Shown here in pieces: positions 9,259 through 17,769 of a stretch of DNA of 64,000 bases. Source of the stretch: an uncultured Roseobacter sp. Lineage in GTDB: Bacteria; Pseudomonadota; Alphaproteobacteria; Rhodobacterales; Rhodobacteraceae. Position 1 is the stretch's first letter. Every line of letters begins with the position of its first letter. Below the pieces are notes generated by a model. That model was not told the DNA's origin and did no database searches. It worked only from the letters and a program-made list of their open reading frames with translations. The stretch is taken from the NCBI GenBank assembly GCA_947488305.1, contig CANKZM010000004.1:501501-565500 (forward strand). Direction: 5' to 3'. Made by a program: the position numbers and the translations under genes.

Positions 9259-9273
9259 AATCGATATTCGATT
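9259..9273. promoter_or_regulatory. Palindrome in the divergent promoter region of the Rieske operon
   Basis: AATCGA-TAT-TCGATT is a perfect 6-bp inverted repeat with a 3-base centre. It sits 101 bases upstream of the Rieske TTG (9158) and 90 bases upstream of the flavin monooxygenase ATG (9363). Its position and dyad symmetry fit a LysR site serving both directions. The regulator-to-site link is inferred; LysR boxes are usually of the T-N11-A type and only loosely match here. Confidence 0.4.
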
Positions 9274-9362
9274 TCACTGAAGTTACGTTTTGCAGACGTC
9301 GTGTTGATTGTCGTTGTCCACGCGATGACAGATGCGCGGATCATTCCAATGGAAGGCCTTAG

Positions 9363-10625
9363 ATGGAACAGTTTGACACGATTGTTGTCGGAGCGGGACA
9401 GGCGGGCATTGCCACCAGCGAACATTTGGGCAAGCTCGGAATTGATCATGTTGTGCTGGAGAGGGCGCGTATCGCAGAGCGTTGGCGTACGGAACGCTGG
9501 GACTCATTGGTGGCCAATGGTCCGGCCTGGCATGACCGTTTCCCAAACATGGAGTTCTCCTGCGACAAGGATGCCTTTGCCGACAAGGAAAGCGTCGCCC
9601 AATACTTCGAAGACTACGCACGCATGAATAATTCGCCGGTTCGGATTGGCGTCAATGTGTTATCCGTCGAGCGTTTGGAGCGCCTCGCGGGGTTTCATGT
9701 CAAAACTTCGCAAGGTGATATGACCGCCCGCAACGTGGTCGCAGCCACAGGTCCGTTCCAAAGCCCAGCCATTCCTGCCCTCATCCCGCAGACGGAAAGC
9801 GTGACGCAATTGCATTCGACAGCCTATCGCAATCCGCAAACGCTGGCCCCGGGGGCTGTCCTCGTGGTGGGCGGTGGTTCATCAGGCTCTCAGATCGCCG
9901 CGGAACTCAACGCGGCCGGGCGCAGGGTCTATTTCTCAATCGGGCCACATGATCGGCCGCCTCGGCGCTATCGCGGTCGCGACAACGTTTGGTGGTTGGG
10001 CGTGCTGGGCAAATGGAACATGGATACGCCAGGGCCGGGGACCGAGCATGTAACCATCGCGGTCAGCGGAGCACATGGCGGCAGAACCGTCGACTTCCGA
10101 CGTCTTGCCGGAGAAGGAGTCACGCTGTTGGGCATGACGAAAGGGTACGAGGCGGGCAAAATTCAGATCGCGGACGACCTTAAGGCCAATCTGGATGCAG
10201 GCGATGCGAATTATCTGTCGATACTCAGGGAAGCAGACGATCACATCGCGCGCAATGGGTTAGAGTTGCCCGAAGAACCTGAAGCCCATGTTCTCCCCGA
10301 CGATCCTGACTGCGTGAAAAACCCGATTGCCGAGCTTGATCTTGCAGCCGAGGGTATCAGCACGGTGATCTGGGCGACGGGGTTTCGATTTGATTATGGT
10401 TGGCTAAAAGTCGACACCCTCGACACTTCGGGCAAGCCACTGCACCAACGCGGTGTCTCACGTGTGCCGGGTTTATACTTTGTGGGACTACCTTGGCAGA
10501 CCCGTCGGGGCTCGTCCTTTATTTGGGGTGTCTGGCATGACGCGAAGTTCATTGCAGATCAAATCGAAATCGACCGGAATTACATCCGTTATCACACTGA
10601 CTGCCAGACAATAGAACAGACCTGA
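9363..10625 (+). CDS. FAD/NAD(P)-dependent flavoprotein monooxygenase-like protein
   Basis: 420 residues with two dinucleotide-binding folds: the FAD site GAGQAG at residues 10-15 followed by LERARIAERWRTERWDSL, and a second site GGGSSG at 170-175. This layout and the ERWRxERWDSL region are typical of flavin-containing/Baeyer-Villiger-like monooxygenases. The late motif VIWATGFRFDYGWL matches the ATGF strand of the family. It is transcribed divergently from the Rieske/RidA operon across a 204-base shared promoter region, so it probably acts on the same substrate family, for example N-oxygenation or demethylation. It is not an obvious ferredoxin reductase for the Rieske enzymes, although that cannot be excluded. 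Confidence 0.83.
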   Translation: MEQFDTIVVGAGQAGIATSEHLGKLGIDHVVLERARIAERWRTERWDSLVANGPAWHDRFPNMEFSCDKDAFADKESVAQYFEDYARMNNSPVRIGVNVLSVERLERLAGFHVKTSQGDMTARNVVAATGPFQSPAIPALIPQTESVTQLHSTAYRNPQTLAPGAVLVVGGGSSGSQIAAELNAAGRRVYFSIGPHDRPPRRYRGRDNVWWLGVLGKWNMDTPGPGTEHVTIAVSGAHGGRTVDFRRLAGEGVTLLGMTKGYEAGKIQIADDLKANLDAGDANYLSILREADDHIARNGLELPEEPEAHVLPDDPDCVKNPIAELDLAAEGISTVIWATGFRFDYGWLKVDTLDTSGKPLHQRGVSRVPGLYFVGLPWQTRRGSSFIWGVWHDAKFIADQIEIDRNYIRYHTDCQTIEQT

Positions 10626-10834
10626 GCAGTCCAGAATCTAGACGGCACCGCCAACGAACTGCATGTCGCCATCAAAACAAGAGATCAATGCATCGCGGCG
10701 TTTTGCCTTGGTATTCGAGAATGGCATTCTGCCCCCTGGCGCGGAGCGGGCGAAAACCTTGCTAGATCACCGGTGCGCGAGCAATTGTCGGTTGCACCCA
10801 AAACTCGCAACAAAACGCGCCCTCAAACAGCCCA

Positions 10835-11236
10835 CTAACCTTTGTCGTTCCAGCCGCATGGTCCAGCCATCGCAACACTAAGCCGCCAAGATCCTTCGTC
10901 CAGCACACAGATATAAAGGGCATCGATCGCGGCTATTTCCGATCCATCAGACTTAAGTCGTCGCAAGTCTCTGAGTTCCGCCAAGGCGGCATACTCATTG
11001 CACATGGTCACAACCACTTCGCCGATTTCTGTATGATCGAAGTCTTCAGCTTCGAGTTCGGCAAACTGCCGTCGTAGCTTCGATATAACCGCGGCTTTGT
11101 CGGGTATGTGAAGGTTGCCGCCCGGTGCGATGTAAGTGGCTGGCACCGAGAAGAGTGACGCCATCTTTTCAAAATCACGATCGTTCCACGCAAAAAGATA
11201 GGTCTCGATCAGTTTGGCGATTTCTCTTTCAGACAA
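10835..11236 (-). CDS. SnoaL/NTF2-like protein of unknown role
   Basis: About 133 residues of the NTF2-like cone fold: N-terminal helices (REIAKLIETYLFAWNDRDFEKMASLFSVPATYI), a helix near 60, then curved strands with VVTMCNEYAALAELRD and a final DEGSWRLSVAMAGP. The TTG at 11236 is chosen because GGAGG lies eight bases upstream and the family normally starts just before this helix. An ATG at 11278 would add 14 residues and lacks a ribosome site. Such proteins range from enzymes to small-molecule binders, and no active-site assignment is possible. It stands alone between divergent and convergent neighbours. Confidence 0.7.
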   Translation of the reverse strand: MSEREIAKLIETYLFAWNDRDFEKMASLFSVPATYIAPGGNLHIPDKAAVISKLRRQFAELEAEDFDHTEIGEVVVTMCNEYAALAELRDLRRLKSDGSEIAAIDALYICVLDEGSWRLSVAMAGPCGWNDKG

Positions 11237-11572
11237 TGCGAGGTCCTCCCATCCGAAATTTTTGCATTTCTGAAGCATAGCAGGTTTCTAACACAATCCT
11301 TTGAAAACGGTCGTTCAGCGATCTGGCCCCCCGGTCCGCTTTGTCCGCGGCGCGGTCATCGGTGAAGCTTGCGGCCATCATCTCCGCTTCTGTCGGTTCC
11401 AATGGCTAGGTGAAAGCAAGGTACCAGTCGCTCGAACCTCCAAATCCGATCTGCTGACTCCCGTCGCAGCGTTGGTAGGAATGTGCAACTGCAATCCACC
11501 GATTTTCGCCTCTAGGGCCTGACCTTATCGGATGTCAGGGTTGCGGTTTTCTCGAATGGATACGCGGTAGTT
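11237..11572. other. Intergenic stretch, no gene supported
   Basis: About 336 bases between the NTF2-like gene and the end of mscS. A plus-strand frame at 11301-11522 encodes a Pro/Arg/Ser-rich peptide with no ribosome site and is not accepted. A short dyad (CCTGAC / GTCAGG, 11518-11539, 10-base loop) lies 34 bases past the mscS stop. It could end that transcript, although no T run follows it. Confidence 0.35.
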
Positions 11573-13822
11573 CTATGGCTCGTCCAGAATTGGTCCTGGC
11601 GGCAGTCTACTAGTGACCGCATCATGCGCTGCGGCGCTGACAGCTTTCTTTTGTTCCTCCGTCAGGTTCTCGTCCCCGGCCAGTTCCACTTTGACGTTAC
11701 GTTCGGCCATACGGATGCCGTTGGCTTCGAATATGTCACGCACACCCTGATAAGCGTCACGGCGGACGAGCCATTGTTCGCCGGGTCGGGTCATAAACTT
11801 GACCCCGATGACCATGTTGAACTCTTCCATGCGGCGGACGCCCTGTGATTTCAGAGTCTCGATGATGGAGTCGCCATAGTCCGGGTTTTCCTTCAATTGG
11901 GCGCCGACTTGCTTGATCAGTTTCTTCACGAGCTTCAAGTCTGTATCGAACGGCACCCTGAATTCGAGTTTCATGATCACCCAGTCGCGCGAATAGTTGG
12001 TCATGGATTTCAACTCTCCGAATGGCAGGGTATGTACCGCCCCGCGGTGGTGGCGGATTTGCAGTGACCGGATCGAGATTTTCTCTACCGTGCCACGAAG
12101 TTGGTCGATCTCAACATACTCGCCCACTCGGAAAGCATCATCGATCAGGAAGAAGATGCCCGAGACAACATCTTTCACCAACGACTGTGCGCCAAAACCA
12201 ATTGCGATACCCAGGACGCTCGCGCCGGCAAGGATCGGCGCGATGTTTACGCCCATGGAAGACAGGATCGACATTGCCACCATCAACAAAAGCGCGACCA
12301 TTAGTACGACACGCAAGAGCGGCAAAAGCGTCGCCATCCGTGCCTCCGGACCCGGTGCGGACCCATCTGTCGGTGGACGGTACGAATTGAGCCTGCGATC
12401 AATGGCTGTCCGCGCCCAGGTCCAAAGAAGGTCGGCAATCAGTAACGCGGCTGCGCTGTCCAGAAGGATCGTAAAGATGCGTTGCATGACCGTTGGGTTT
12501 TCTGTCGTTTCAAAGATGCCCAAGTTCCAGATCAGCGCGAGTATCAAGCCAACCGTAATGATGGCTGCAAAACGCACGACACGCTGTGCGATCGGGCGGT
12601 ATGTCTCGTAAGGATCTATGATCTCGACTGTCTGCTCGCTTTCTGGATCAGGCGTGGTTTCATCGGTCGCATCGATGACCTGCGGTGGTGGAAGTTTTGC
12701 CATGTAATCTGCAATGGCACTGTCAAATGCGTGGTCGACCCAGTCACGAAGGAGCTTCAGCGATACAAGCAAGGCCCCTATGCAAAGAACGCTCCACATG
12801 ATCGGGCGCAGATCCAGGATCCACAATGCCAACGATATGACAATGAGCAAACTGAGAAAGCCGCGCCATTTGCCGGTGGACTTCGTGGCTGCATCAGAGC
12901 TTACGCGACCTGCGAAAAAGAACCCGACATGAAGGCACAACAACGCGGCAAAGGCGACGAAAAGCGACAGCATGACGGAGACCGCCAGGATCGCATTCTG
13001 ACCGCCAGGCGGGTTGAAAACCTCAATGACTTGCTGAAAGACATCACGAGACGCAACCGCGACGATCAGGACAGTCGCGAAGGCCAAGACAGAACGACAT
13101 ACAACCCTGGCCATTGCGGTACTGACAGGCACAAGCCGCAGACGGGGAACAAAGGGTGCGAAGAATAAGATGAGCATGGCGCCTACAACCCGAATGGCAA
13201 CGATTGCCATAAGGAGATTGAGGATCAGCGCAAAAAGGATTGGAGGCCAATCGAAAGCAGAAAACGCCCCGATGCTGCCTATTGCGAAAGCCAACAGACC
13301 TGTGAGGGTAAGAGCCGCGCGTGTGACAGCTGCTGTGATCCGCTTGGCAGGCGTCTTGAATTGAGTGATTTCAAGACGGCGACGAACAGGGTTCGAGTAT
13401 TGTCGGAAAAGCCATTCGAGGCCCGCACCGAGAAACAGGAAGATCAGAACGAACGTAAGGCTCTGTACCCGCCGGGTGTCGGTTACCTGCGCCTCCCACC
13501 GATCCTGCACCATTTCAGGGGCTTGCCCCAAGCCTTCCCATGTGCGGATTAGCGTGCCAATGCGTCGCTGCGTCTGTAAAACCAATGCATCAAACTGGTC
13601 GCGCAACCCGAGTGCTTCCGGTTCGATTAAGTCCTCGGCGCTCTCCGCCTGCTGCCGCAGCCACTCCTGAATGCGGTCGTCAGCAAGTAGCCGGGTGAAC
13701 TCATGAAGATCATTTGTCGATGGGGATTGAATTGACGGATCGGTCTGCGCCGATGCCGGCTCAGATAGTAGTAAAACGAGGCCACAAACCAAAGCCGCTA
13801 ACGCATGACGTAGGGCGATCAT
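11573..13822 (-). CDS. MscS-family mechanosensitive ion channel
   Basis: 749 residues, a large MscS-type channel of the inner membrane. A signal peptide (about 1-25, ending PASAQ) is followed by a periplasmic helical domain (about 30-115) and many membrane segments (about 125-520). The conserved pore/MscS core is at about 540-600: ILAGASVLGIAIGFGAQSLVKDVVSGIFFLIDD, then the beta domain (VGEYVEIDQLRGTVEKISIRSLQIR) and a cytosolic alpha/beta cage. It releases solutes when membrane tension rises. The ATG overlaps the stop of the preceding membrane ferredoxin gene by 4 bases, so the two are translated as a pair. A specific paralogue name cannot be given. Confidence 0.92.
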   Translation of the reverse strand: MIALRHALAALVCGLVLLLSEPASAQTDPSIQSPSTNDLHEFTRLLADDRIQEWLRQQAESAEDLIEPEALGLRDQFDALVLQTQRRIGTLIRTWEGLGQAPEMVQDRWEAQVTDTRRVQSLTFVLIFLFLGAGLEWLFRQYSNPVRRRLEITQFKTPAKRITAAVTRAALTLTGLLAFAIGSIGAFSAFDWPPILFALILNLLMAIVAIRVVGAMLILFFAPFVPRLRLVPVSTAMARVVCRSVLAFATVLIVAVASRDVFQQVIEVFNPPGGQNAILAVSVMLSLFVAFAALLCLHVGFFFAGRVSSDAATKSTGKWRGFLSLLIVISLALWILDLRPIMWSVLCIGALLVSLKLLRDWVDHAFDSAIADYMAKLPPPQVIDATDETTPDPESEQTVEIIDPYETYRPIAQRVVRFAAIITVGLILALIWNLGIFETTENPTVMQRIFTILLDSAAALLIADLLWTWARTAIDRRLNSYRPPTDGSAPGPEARMATLLPLLRVVLMVALLLMVAMSILSSMGVNIAPILAGASVLGIAIGFGAQSLVKDVVSGIFFLIDDAFRVGEYVEIDQLRGTVEKISIRSLQIRHHRGAVHTLPFGELKSMTNYSRDWVIMKLEFRVPFDTDLKLVKKLIKQVGAQLKENPDYGDSIIETLKSQGVRRMEEFNMVIGVKFMTRPGEQWLVRRDAYQGVRDIFEANGIRMAERNVKVELAGDENLTEEQKKAVSAAAHDAVTSRLPPGPILDEP

Positions 13823-14934
13823 GCTGAGGCCTCGGCGTCGGAAGGCACGTCCGATGGTCGGGCATCCTCAAATGTGTAATCCGCAGGGTAAAGGGCCAGA
13901 ACTTCGATCTTGCCACCGTGGGGTTTCAATTGGCACGCCAGTCTGGAACCCTCGGGCGCCCCTACCTTGTACAATGTGCGTAGTTCCAAATCCGAAGGAG
14001 AAGGCAGCGGAAACTCTGAATTGATGATACGTACAGAACAGGTTCCGCACCTGCCGCGCCCTGCGCAGAGATTGGCATGCAGCTGGTCGTTGTGTTGGAA
14101 TCCCTCCAGCATGCTGACGGATGAATTGGAAATCATTTCCGTGCTGCCGTTTCGTACAAGAATAACTTCTTGTGTCTTCAGCATTGCAAGCCGAACGAAA
14201 CGGGCCACAAATGTCAAAATCACCAGGATGATGGAGCCTGTTATCACGGCATTAGTGACCTGTTTAATCTGTGCAAAAGGTACGATCACACCTTCGGGCA
14301 TTGGCGGGTTTTGAGCCAATCCTGCACCTAATTGTTGAGCCATCAACATCTCTCGTCCCGCTTCGGCATACCCCAAAAGGGCAACAACCGGAACGATCAC
14401 GGCGCCAAGGTACAGCCAATAAAGCAACCGCACAGCGTTCTCTTTAGACCGCAACCAGGTAAACAAGCCTGCGCATCCATGCACCCAAACGACCGACAAC
14501 ATGATGACTTGCAGCAATCCCACAGTAGGCGCTTGTAACCAAAATAATCTAATAGCATCCGCATAACCAAGGTGCAGACCAGCGTTGTCCGCCATAGAAA
14601 TACCTACCGCATGGGTCGCCAGCAGCGGCACCACGAGCAACCCTGTCATAAGTTGGACGATGTCTTGCGTGTTTGTGCGTAAAGTGGGCCGCCGGTAGAA
14701 TGCCCAAAGGCCCAAGGCAAAGTGGCTGACAAGCGACGCCAGCAGCAAAATGCCTGCATCGGCCCTTGTCCAGAGCCCCGTAAGGTAGGGTCGTGCTGCA
14801 TCCATAGCTTCAATCGAGATCAGGCCGAGACTGAGGTTCGCCAAGTGGCTCGTCACGAAGGCCAACATAAACAGACCAGACCAGATACGAATTGCCCTCA
14901 GGACAATTGCCGGCGTCATTCTGGAGTTTGTCAT
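13819..14934 (-). CDS. Membrane protein with di-heme-like helices and a C-terminal [2Fe-2S] ferredoxin domain
   Basis: 371 residues. About six membrane segments span 10-250, with histidines H30, H71, H108 and H152 inside or at the ends of helices, a pattern like b-type cytochrome subunits (SdhC/fumarate reductase style). Residues 255-345 form a ferredoxin domain with Cys ligands C290, C296, C299 (CX5CX2C) and C334 (RLACQL). The same membrane-plus-ferredoxin module is known to me as the N-terminal half of some alphaproteobacterial adenylate cyclases, but here no cyclase domain follows: the protein stops after an acidic tail. It is co-translated with an MscS channel. A redox-sensing or electron-transfer role is inferred; partners are unknown. 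Confidence 0.75.
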   Translation of the reverse strand: MTNSRMTPAIVLRAIRIWSGLFMLAFVTSHLANLSLGLISIEAMDAARPYLTGLWTRADAGILLLASLVSHFALGLWAFYRRPTLRTNTQDIVQLMTGLLVVPLLATHAVGISMADNAGLHLGYADAIRLFWLQAPTVGLLQVIMLSVVWVHGCAGLFTWLRSKENAVRLLYWLYLGAVIVPVVALLGYAEAGREMLMAQQLGAGLAQNPPMPEGVIVPFAQIKQVTNAVITGSIILVILTFVARFVRLAMLKTQEVILVRNGSTEMISNSSVSMLEGFQHNDQLHANLCAGRGRCGTCSVRIINSEFPLPSPSDLELRTLYKVGAPEGSRLACQLKPHGGKIEVLALYPADYTFEDARPSDVPSDAEASA

Positions 14935-15125
14935 TGCTCAACTCGCTGTGCAGGTATTTCTATTGGGCACAGGTTTGGTCCGCCTCTGATCAAGTGGTCT
15001 GGCATACGTATCCTATTTTTCATCACTTTGGCGTTTTCTGTCCGGTATTGGCAACCTCCAAGGTTCTTTTGGCAGGTTGTGATGAGATATCCGCCGAACG
15101 ACTTCGGCCCTGTGTAACCTGCCTG

Positions 15126-15425
15126 CTATGGGAGAAATTTGGAGACACCTGAGGCCAGCTTTTCGGCTTCGTTTAGGGCGACGTCCCACGCCGCCCGAGG
15201 GGTCAGCTTAGAAGCAGGAGCCTTGGCCGCTGCAATCTCCGCATCAATTTTAGCCACTACCAACGCATATTTCCGCATGAGGTCCCTGTCGGAACGGACC
15301 TCGATCACCACTTTCCGCTCGGACTTGCCCAGCGCATCTTGTATCGCAGCAGAGATACGTTTTCGGTAGTCCCATTTTCCCTGCCCGAGTTCCTTGAGAC
15401 CTTTTAGCTTCATCATCACGCCCAT
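15126..15425 (-). pseudogene. Integrase N-terminal fragment beside tRNA-Leu
   Basis: A 99-residue frame starting at an ATG (15425) with AGGAGG eight bases upstream. Its sequence (LKGLKELGQGKWDYRKRISAAI, then ALGKSERKVVIEVRSDRDL) looks like the N-terminal SAM-like/DUF6538 part of phage-type tyrosine recombinases. A tyrosine recombinase should continue for about 300 more residues with R...HxxR...Y; here it stops, so the catalytic domain is absent. It begins 90 bases past the 3' end of tRNA-Leu on the same strand, the classic place for an integrase of an element inserted at a tRNA. No second copy of the tRNA end was seen nearby. The assignment is a family-level impression. Confidence 0.6.
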
Positions 15426-15515
15426 ATTGTGGACCTCCTGTGGACCTGAATGTGGATCCGAGAAGGCAGCTATCAGCCCGTTTTCTTTGACAATATGGGG
15501 ATTTGTGAGGATGAT

Positions 15516-15601
15516 TGGTGCCCAGGAGAGGACTCGAACCTCCACGTCCATACGGACACTAGCACCTGAAGCTAGCGCGTCTACCATTCCGCCACCTGGG
15601 C
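15516..15601 (-). tRNA. tRNA-Leu (anticodon CAG)
   Basis: The minus strand reads as a complete class II tRNA: acceptor arms GCCCAGG (15601-15595) and CCTGGGC, discriminator A (15519), encoded CCA (15518-15516). The anticodon stem CTAGC/GCTAG holds loop TTCAGGT, giving anticodon CAG for leucine codon CUG. A long variable arm GTCC-GTAT-GGAC and T loop GGTTCGAGTCC are present. It is transcribed toward the integrase stub. Frames translated across it (GGGMVDALASG...) are artefacts. Confidence 0.96.
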
Positions 15602-15763
15602 AGGTGTCGTGGGACAGGCGTCTAAGGCGAAGTCTGTGTGGTGTCAAACGAAAATTGGGGCTGTTTGGAGGGATGTAGCTGGGCTTGGTGCGCTTATTTG
15701 CGCCTTGTTTCGTTCGGTTGACACGGGTACATCAAATTCAGTGCAGCACAAATGAGGCGAGCG

Positions 15764-16747
15764 ATGTCAAAACTGGTCACAATCTATGGCGGATCGGGTT
15801 TCGTGGGGCGCTATGTCGCCCGTAGAATGGCGAAGGCTGGATGGCGGGTGCGCGTTGCTGTCCGCAGACCGAATGAAGCCATATTCGTGAAACCATATGG
15901 CGTCGTGGGTCAAGTAGAGCCCCTTCTGTGCAACATCCGTGATGATGCGTCTGTCCGCGAAGTGATGACAGGTGCCGATGCCGTCGTGAACTGCGTTGGT
16001 ATCCTGGCAGAGAATGGAAAAAACCGATTTGACGCGGTGCAAACAGAAGGGGCCGAACGTGTGGCCCGTATTGCTGCCGAACTGGGCGTGCCCAAGCTGG
16101 TCCACATCTCCGCGATTGGCGCCGACGAAGATTCGGAGAGTGACTATGCGCGAACCAAGGCGCTGGGCGAAGCCGGTGTTCTTGAACACATGCAATCGGC
16201 AGTTATCCTGCGCCCATCAATTGTTTTTGGACCCGAAGACCAATTCTTCAACCGGTTTGCTTCGATGACGAAACTCGGGCCCGTACTGCCTGTAGTTGGC
16301 GCAGAGACAAAGTTTCAGCCCGTTTACGTCGACGACGTGGCGAAAGCTGCCGAGAAAGCACTTACCGAAACCGTGGAACCCGGCGTTTACAGTTTGGGAG
16401 GGCCGGATGTTGCGAGTTTCCGCGAGCTCATGCAGATCATGTTAGAGACAATTCACCGGCGACGACTGATCGTAAACATACCCTTCTTTGCTGCGCGGAT
16501 CATGGCTTGGGGCTTTGACCTGGTGCAGACGCTTTCGGCAGGATTGATCACGAATGGAATGATCACGCGGGATCAGGTGCGGAACCTGTCAAAGGATAAC
16601 ATTGTCACGAATGGAGATCGTGGGTTCGCTGAGCTGGGAATAACGCCAACATCGCTTTCTTCGGTATTGCCTGAATACCTTTGGCGCTTTCGTCCATCCG
16701 GCCAATACGATGCGATCAAGGAATCAGCCAAAAACCTGCGGACTTAG
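15764..16747 (+). CDS. NDUFA9-like atypical short-chain dehydrogenase (complex I-associated family)
   Basis: 327 residues. The N-terminal Rossmann motif GGSGFVGRYVARR (residues 8-20) is followed by VRRPNEA and later KLVHISAIGAD and YARTKALGE, where the Y and K of the SDR site are displaced. This is the NAD(P)-dependent epimerase/NDUFA9 (39-kDa complex I subunit) group common in alphaproteobacteria. The ATG at 15764 has GAGG upstream and begins right before the Rossmann strand; an ATG at 15752 is the alternative. A TTGACA at 15718 may be its -35 box, but no good -10 was seen. The stop overlaps the uppP stop on the other strand. Confidence 0.85.
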   Translation: MSKLVTIYGGSGFVGRYVARRMAKAGWRVRVAVRRPNEAIFVKPYGVVGQVEPLLCNIRDDASVREVMTGADAVVNCVGILAENGKNRFDAVQTEGAERVARIAAELGVPKLVHISAIGADEDSESDYARTKALGEAGVLEHMQSAVILRPSIVFGPEDQFFNRFASMTKLGPVLPVVGAETKFQPVYVDDVAKAAEKALTETVEPGVYSLGGPDVASFRELMQIMLETIHRRRLIVNIPFFAARIMAWGFDLVQTLSAGLITNGMITRDQVRNLSKDNIVTNGDRGFAELGITPTSLSSVLPEYLWRFRPSGQYDAIKESAKNLRT

Positions 16748-17547
16748 CTGTATGCGATGGCCAATAGCACCAGCCCGAGGGCGACACGGTAAATCACATA
16801 GGGTGTGAAGCTTACGCTTTTGAGCAGGCGCATCATCAAGCTGAGCGCCAAAAGTGCTGCGCAAAACGCGAAAGCGGCCGCGATGATGCCATCGCGCGCC
16901 ATTTGCCAATCTGCATCTCCAACGATACCGATACTTAACATCACTCCAGATGCGAAGATTGTTGGAATGGACATGAGCATGGACAAACGCGCTGCGTCTT
17001 CGCGCTTGTAACCCAAACGACGCGCGGCGGTGATTGTGACGCCGGAGCGGGATGTGCCAGGGATCAGAGCAAAAGCCTGTGCAAGCCCCATCAGAGTTGC
17101 GTCTCGGATTGTCCAACCTGCGGTCTGTCGCTCCTCCGATCCGGTTCTATCCGCCCAATACAACAAAAGACCAAATCCAAGCGTTGCCCAGCCAATTACG
17201 GTGATGGATCGCAACGCTTCGTCAAAGCCGGCGAGCCTTATGATCAGGCCAGCGGTTATGACCGGCACAGTTGCAATGCCAAGGCACAAAGAAAGAAATG
17301 CACCTTGTGTATCTACGCGGCCTTTCACCAAGCGTAAGCAGCCTGCGGCGGCAATTTTTACATCACTCCAAAAATAGACGATCACCGCAAACAGTGATCC
17401 AACGTGCACCGCCACATCAATGGCCAGCCCCTGATCTGGTTGACCGGTCAATTCAGGCAACAACACCAGGTGGCCGGAAGAACTGATTGGAAGAAACTCG
17501 GTCAGGCCCTGGATCACGGCGACGAGAAAAAGATGGAAAATAGTCAT
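16744..17547 (-). CDS. uppP: Undecaprenyl-diphosphatase (UppP/BacA)
   Basis: A 267-residue inner-membrane enzyme that converts undecaprenyl diphosphate to the monophosphate lipid carrier for cell-wall precursors. Both signature motifs are present: GLTEFLPISSSGHLVLLPE near residue 14 and PGTSRSGVTITAARRLG near residue 160, including the catalytic Glu, Ser and Arg. About seven to eight membrane helices follow the usual pattern. The ATG at 17547 matches the family start (MTIFHLFLVAVIQGLTEF); the longer frame to 17601 adds an unrelated basic tail. It is convergent with the upstream dehydrogenase-like gene. Confidence 0.96.
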   Translation of the reverse strand: MTIFHLFLVAVIQGLTEFLPISSSGHLVLLPELTGQPDQGLAIDVAVHVGSLFAVIVYFWSDVKIAAAGCLRLVKGRVDTQGAFLSLCLGIATVPVITAGLIIRLAGFDEALRSITVIGWATLGFGLLLYWADRTGSEERQTAGWTIRDATLMGLAQAFALIPGTSRSGVTITAARRLGYKREDAARLSMLMSIPTIFASGVMLSIGIVGDADWQMARDGIIAAAFAFCAALLALSLMMRLLKSVSFTPYVIYRVALGLVLLAIAYS

Positions 17548-17769
17548 GGCCGGATCCCGCTGAGCACCGTGTGCCCCTGTGGTATAAGCGTGGAGAATCA
17601 ATGAAAAGCTCCAATTTATATCCGATTCGGACCTAAAATCAGCTGAATTTTGCGTCCGATGCCCACGATAAGGGTAAATAAAGTGATTTTAGGTAACTCA
17701 TACTGACTTTATTTCCCTGACGAAGTGTCTTATGGGGTTAGCTCTGAGTAAATTGGGAGGAACCGCGAG

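Noticed and set aside
10663-10881. Plus-strand frame of 72 codons next to the NTF2-like gene
   Set aside because: Overlaps the antisense gene end, has no ribosome site and no recognisable sequence.
11301-11522. Plus-strand frame of 73 codons between the NTF2-like gene and mscS
   Set aside because: No ribosome site and arbitrary composition.
15426-15647. Coding frame across tRNA-Leu, upstream of the integrase stub
   Set aside because: It translates the tRNA itself (GGGMVDALASG pattern). The ribosome site AGGAGG is before the ATG at 15425, so the real frame starts there.
15718-15763. Promoter with TTGACA in front of the NDUFA9-like gene
   Set aside because: A good -35 box but no convincing -10 at 16-18 bases. 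Left as a note only.
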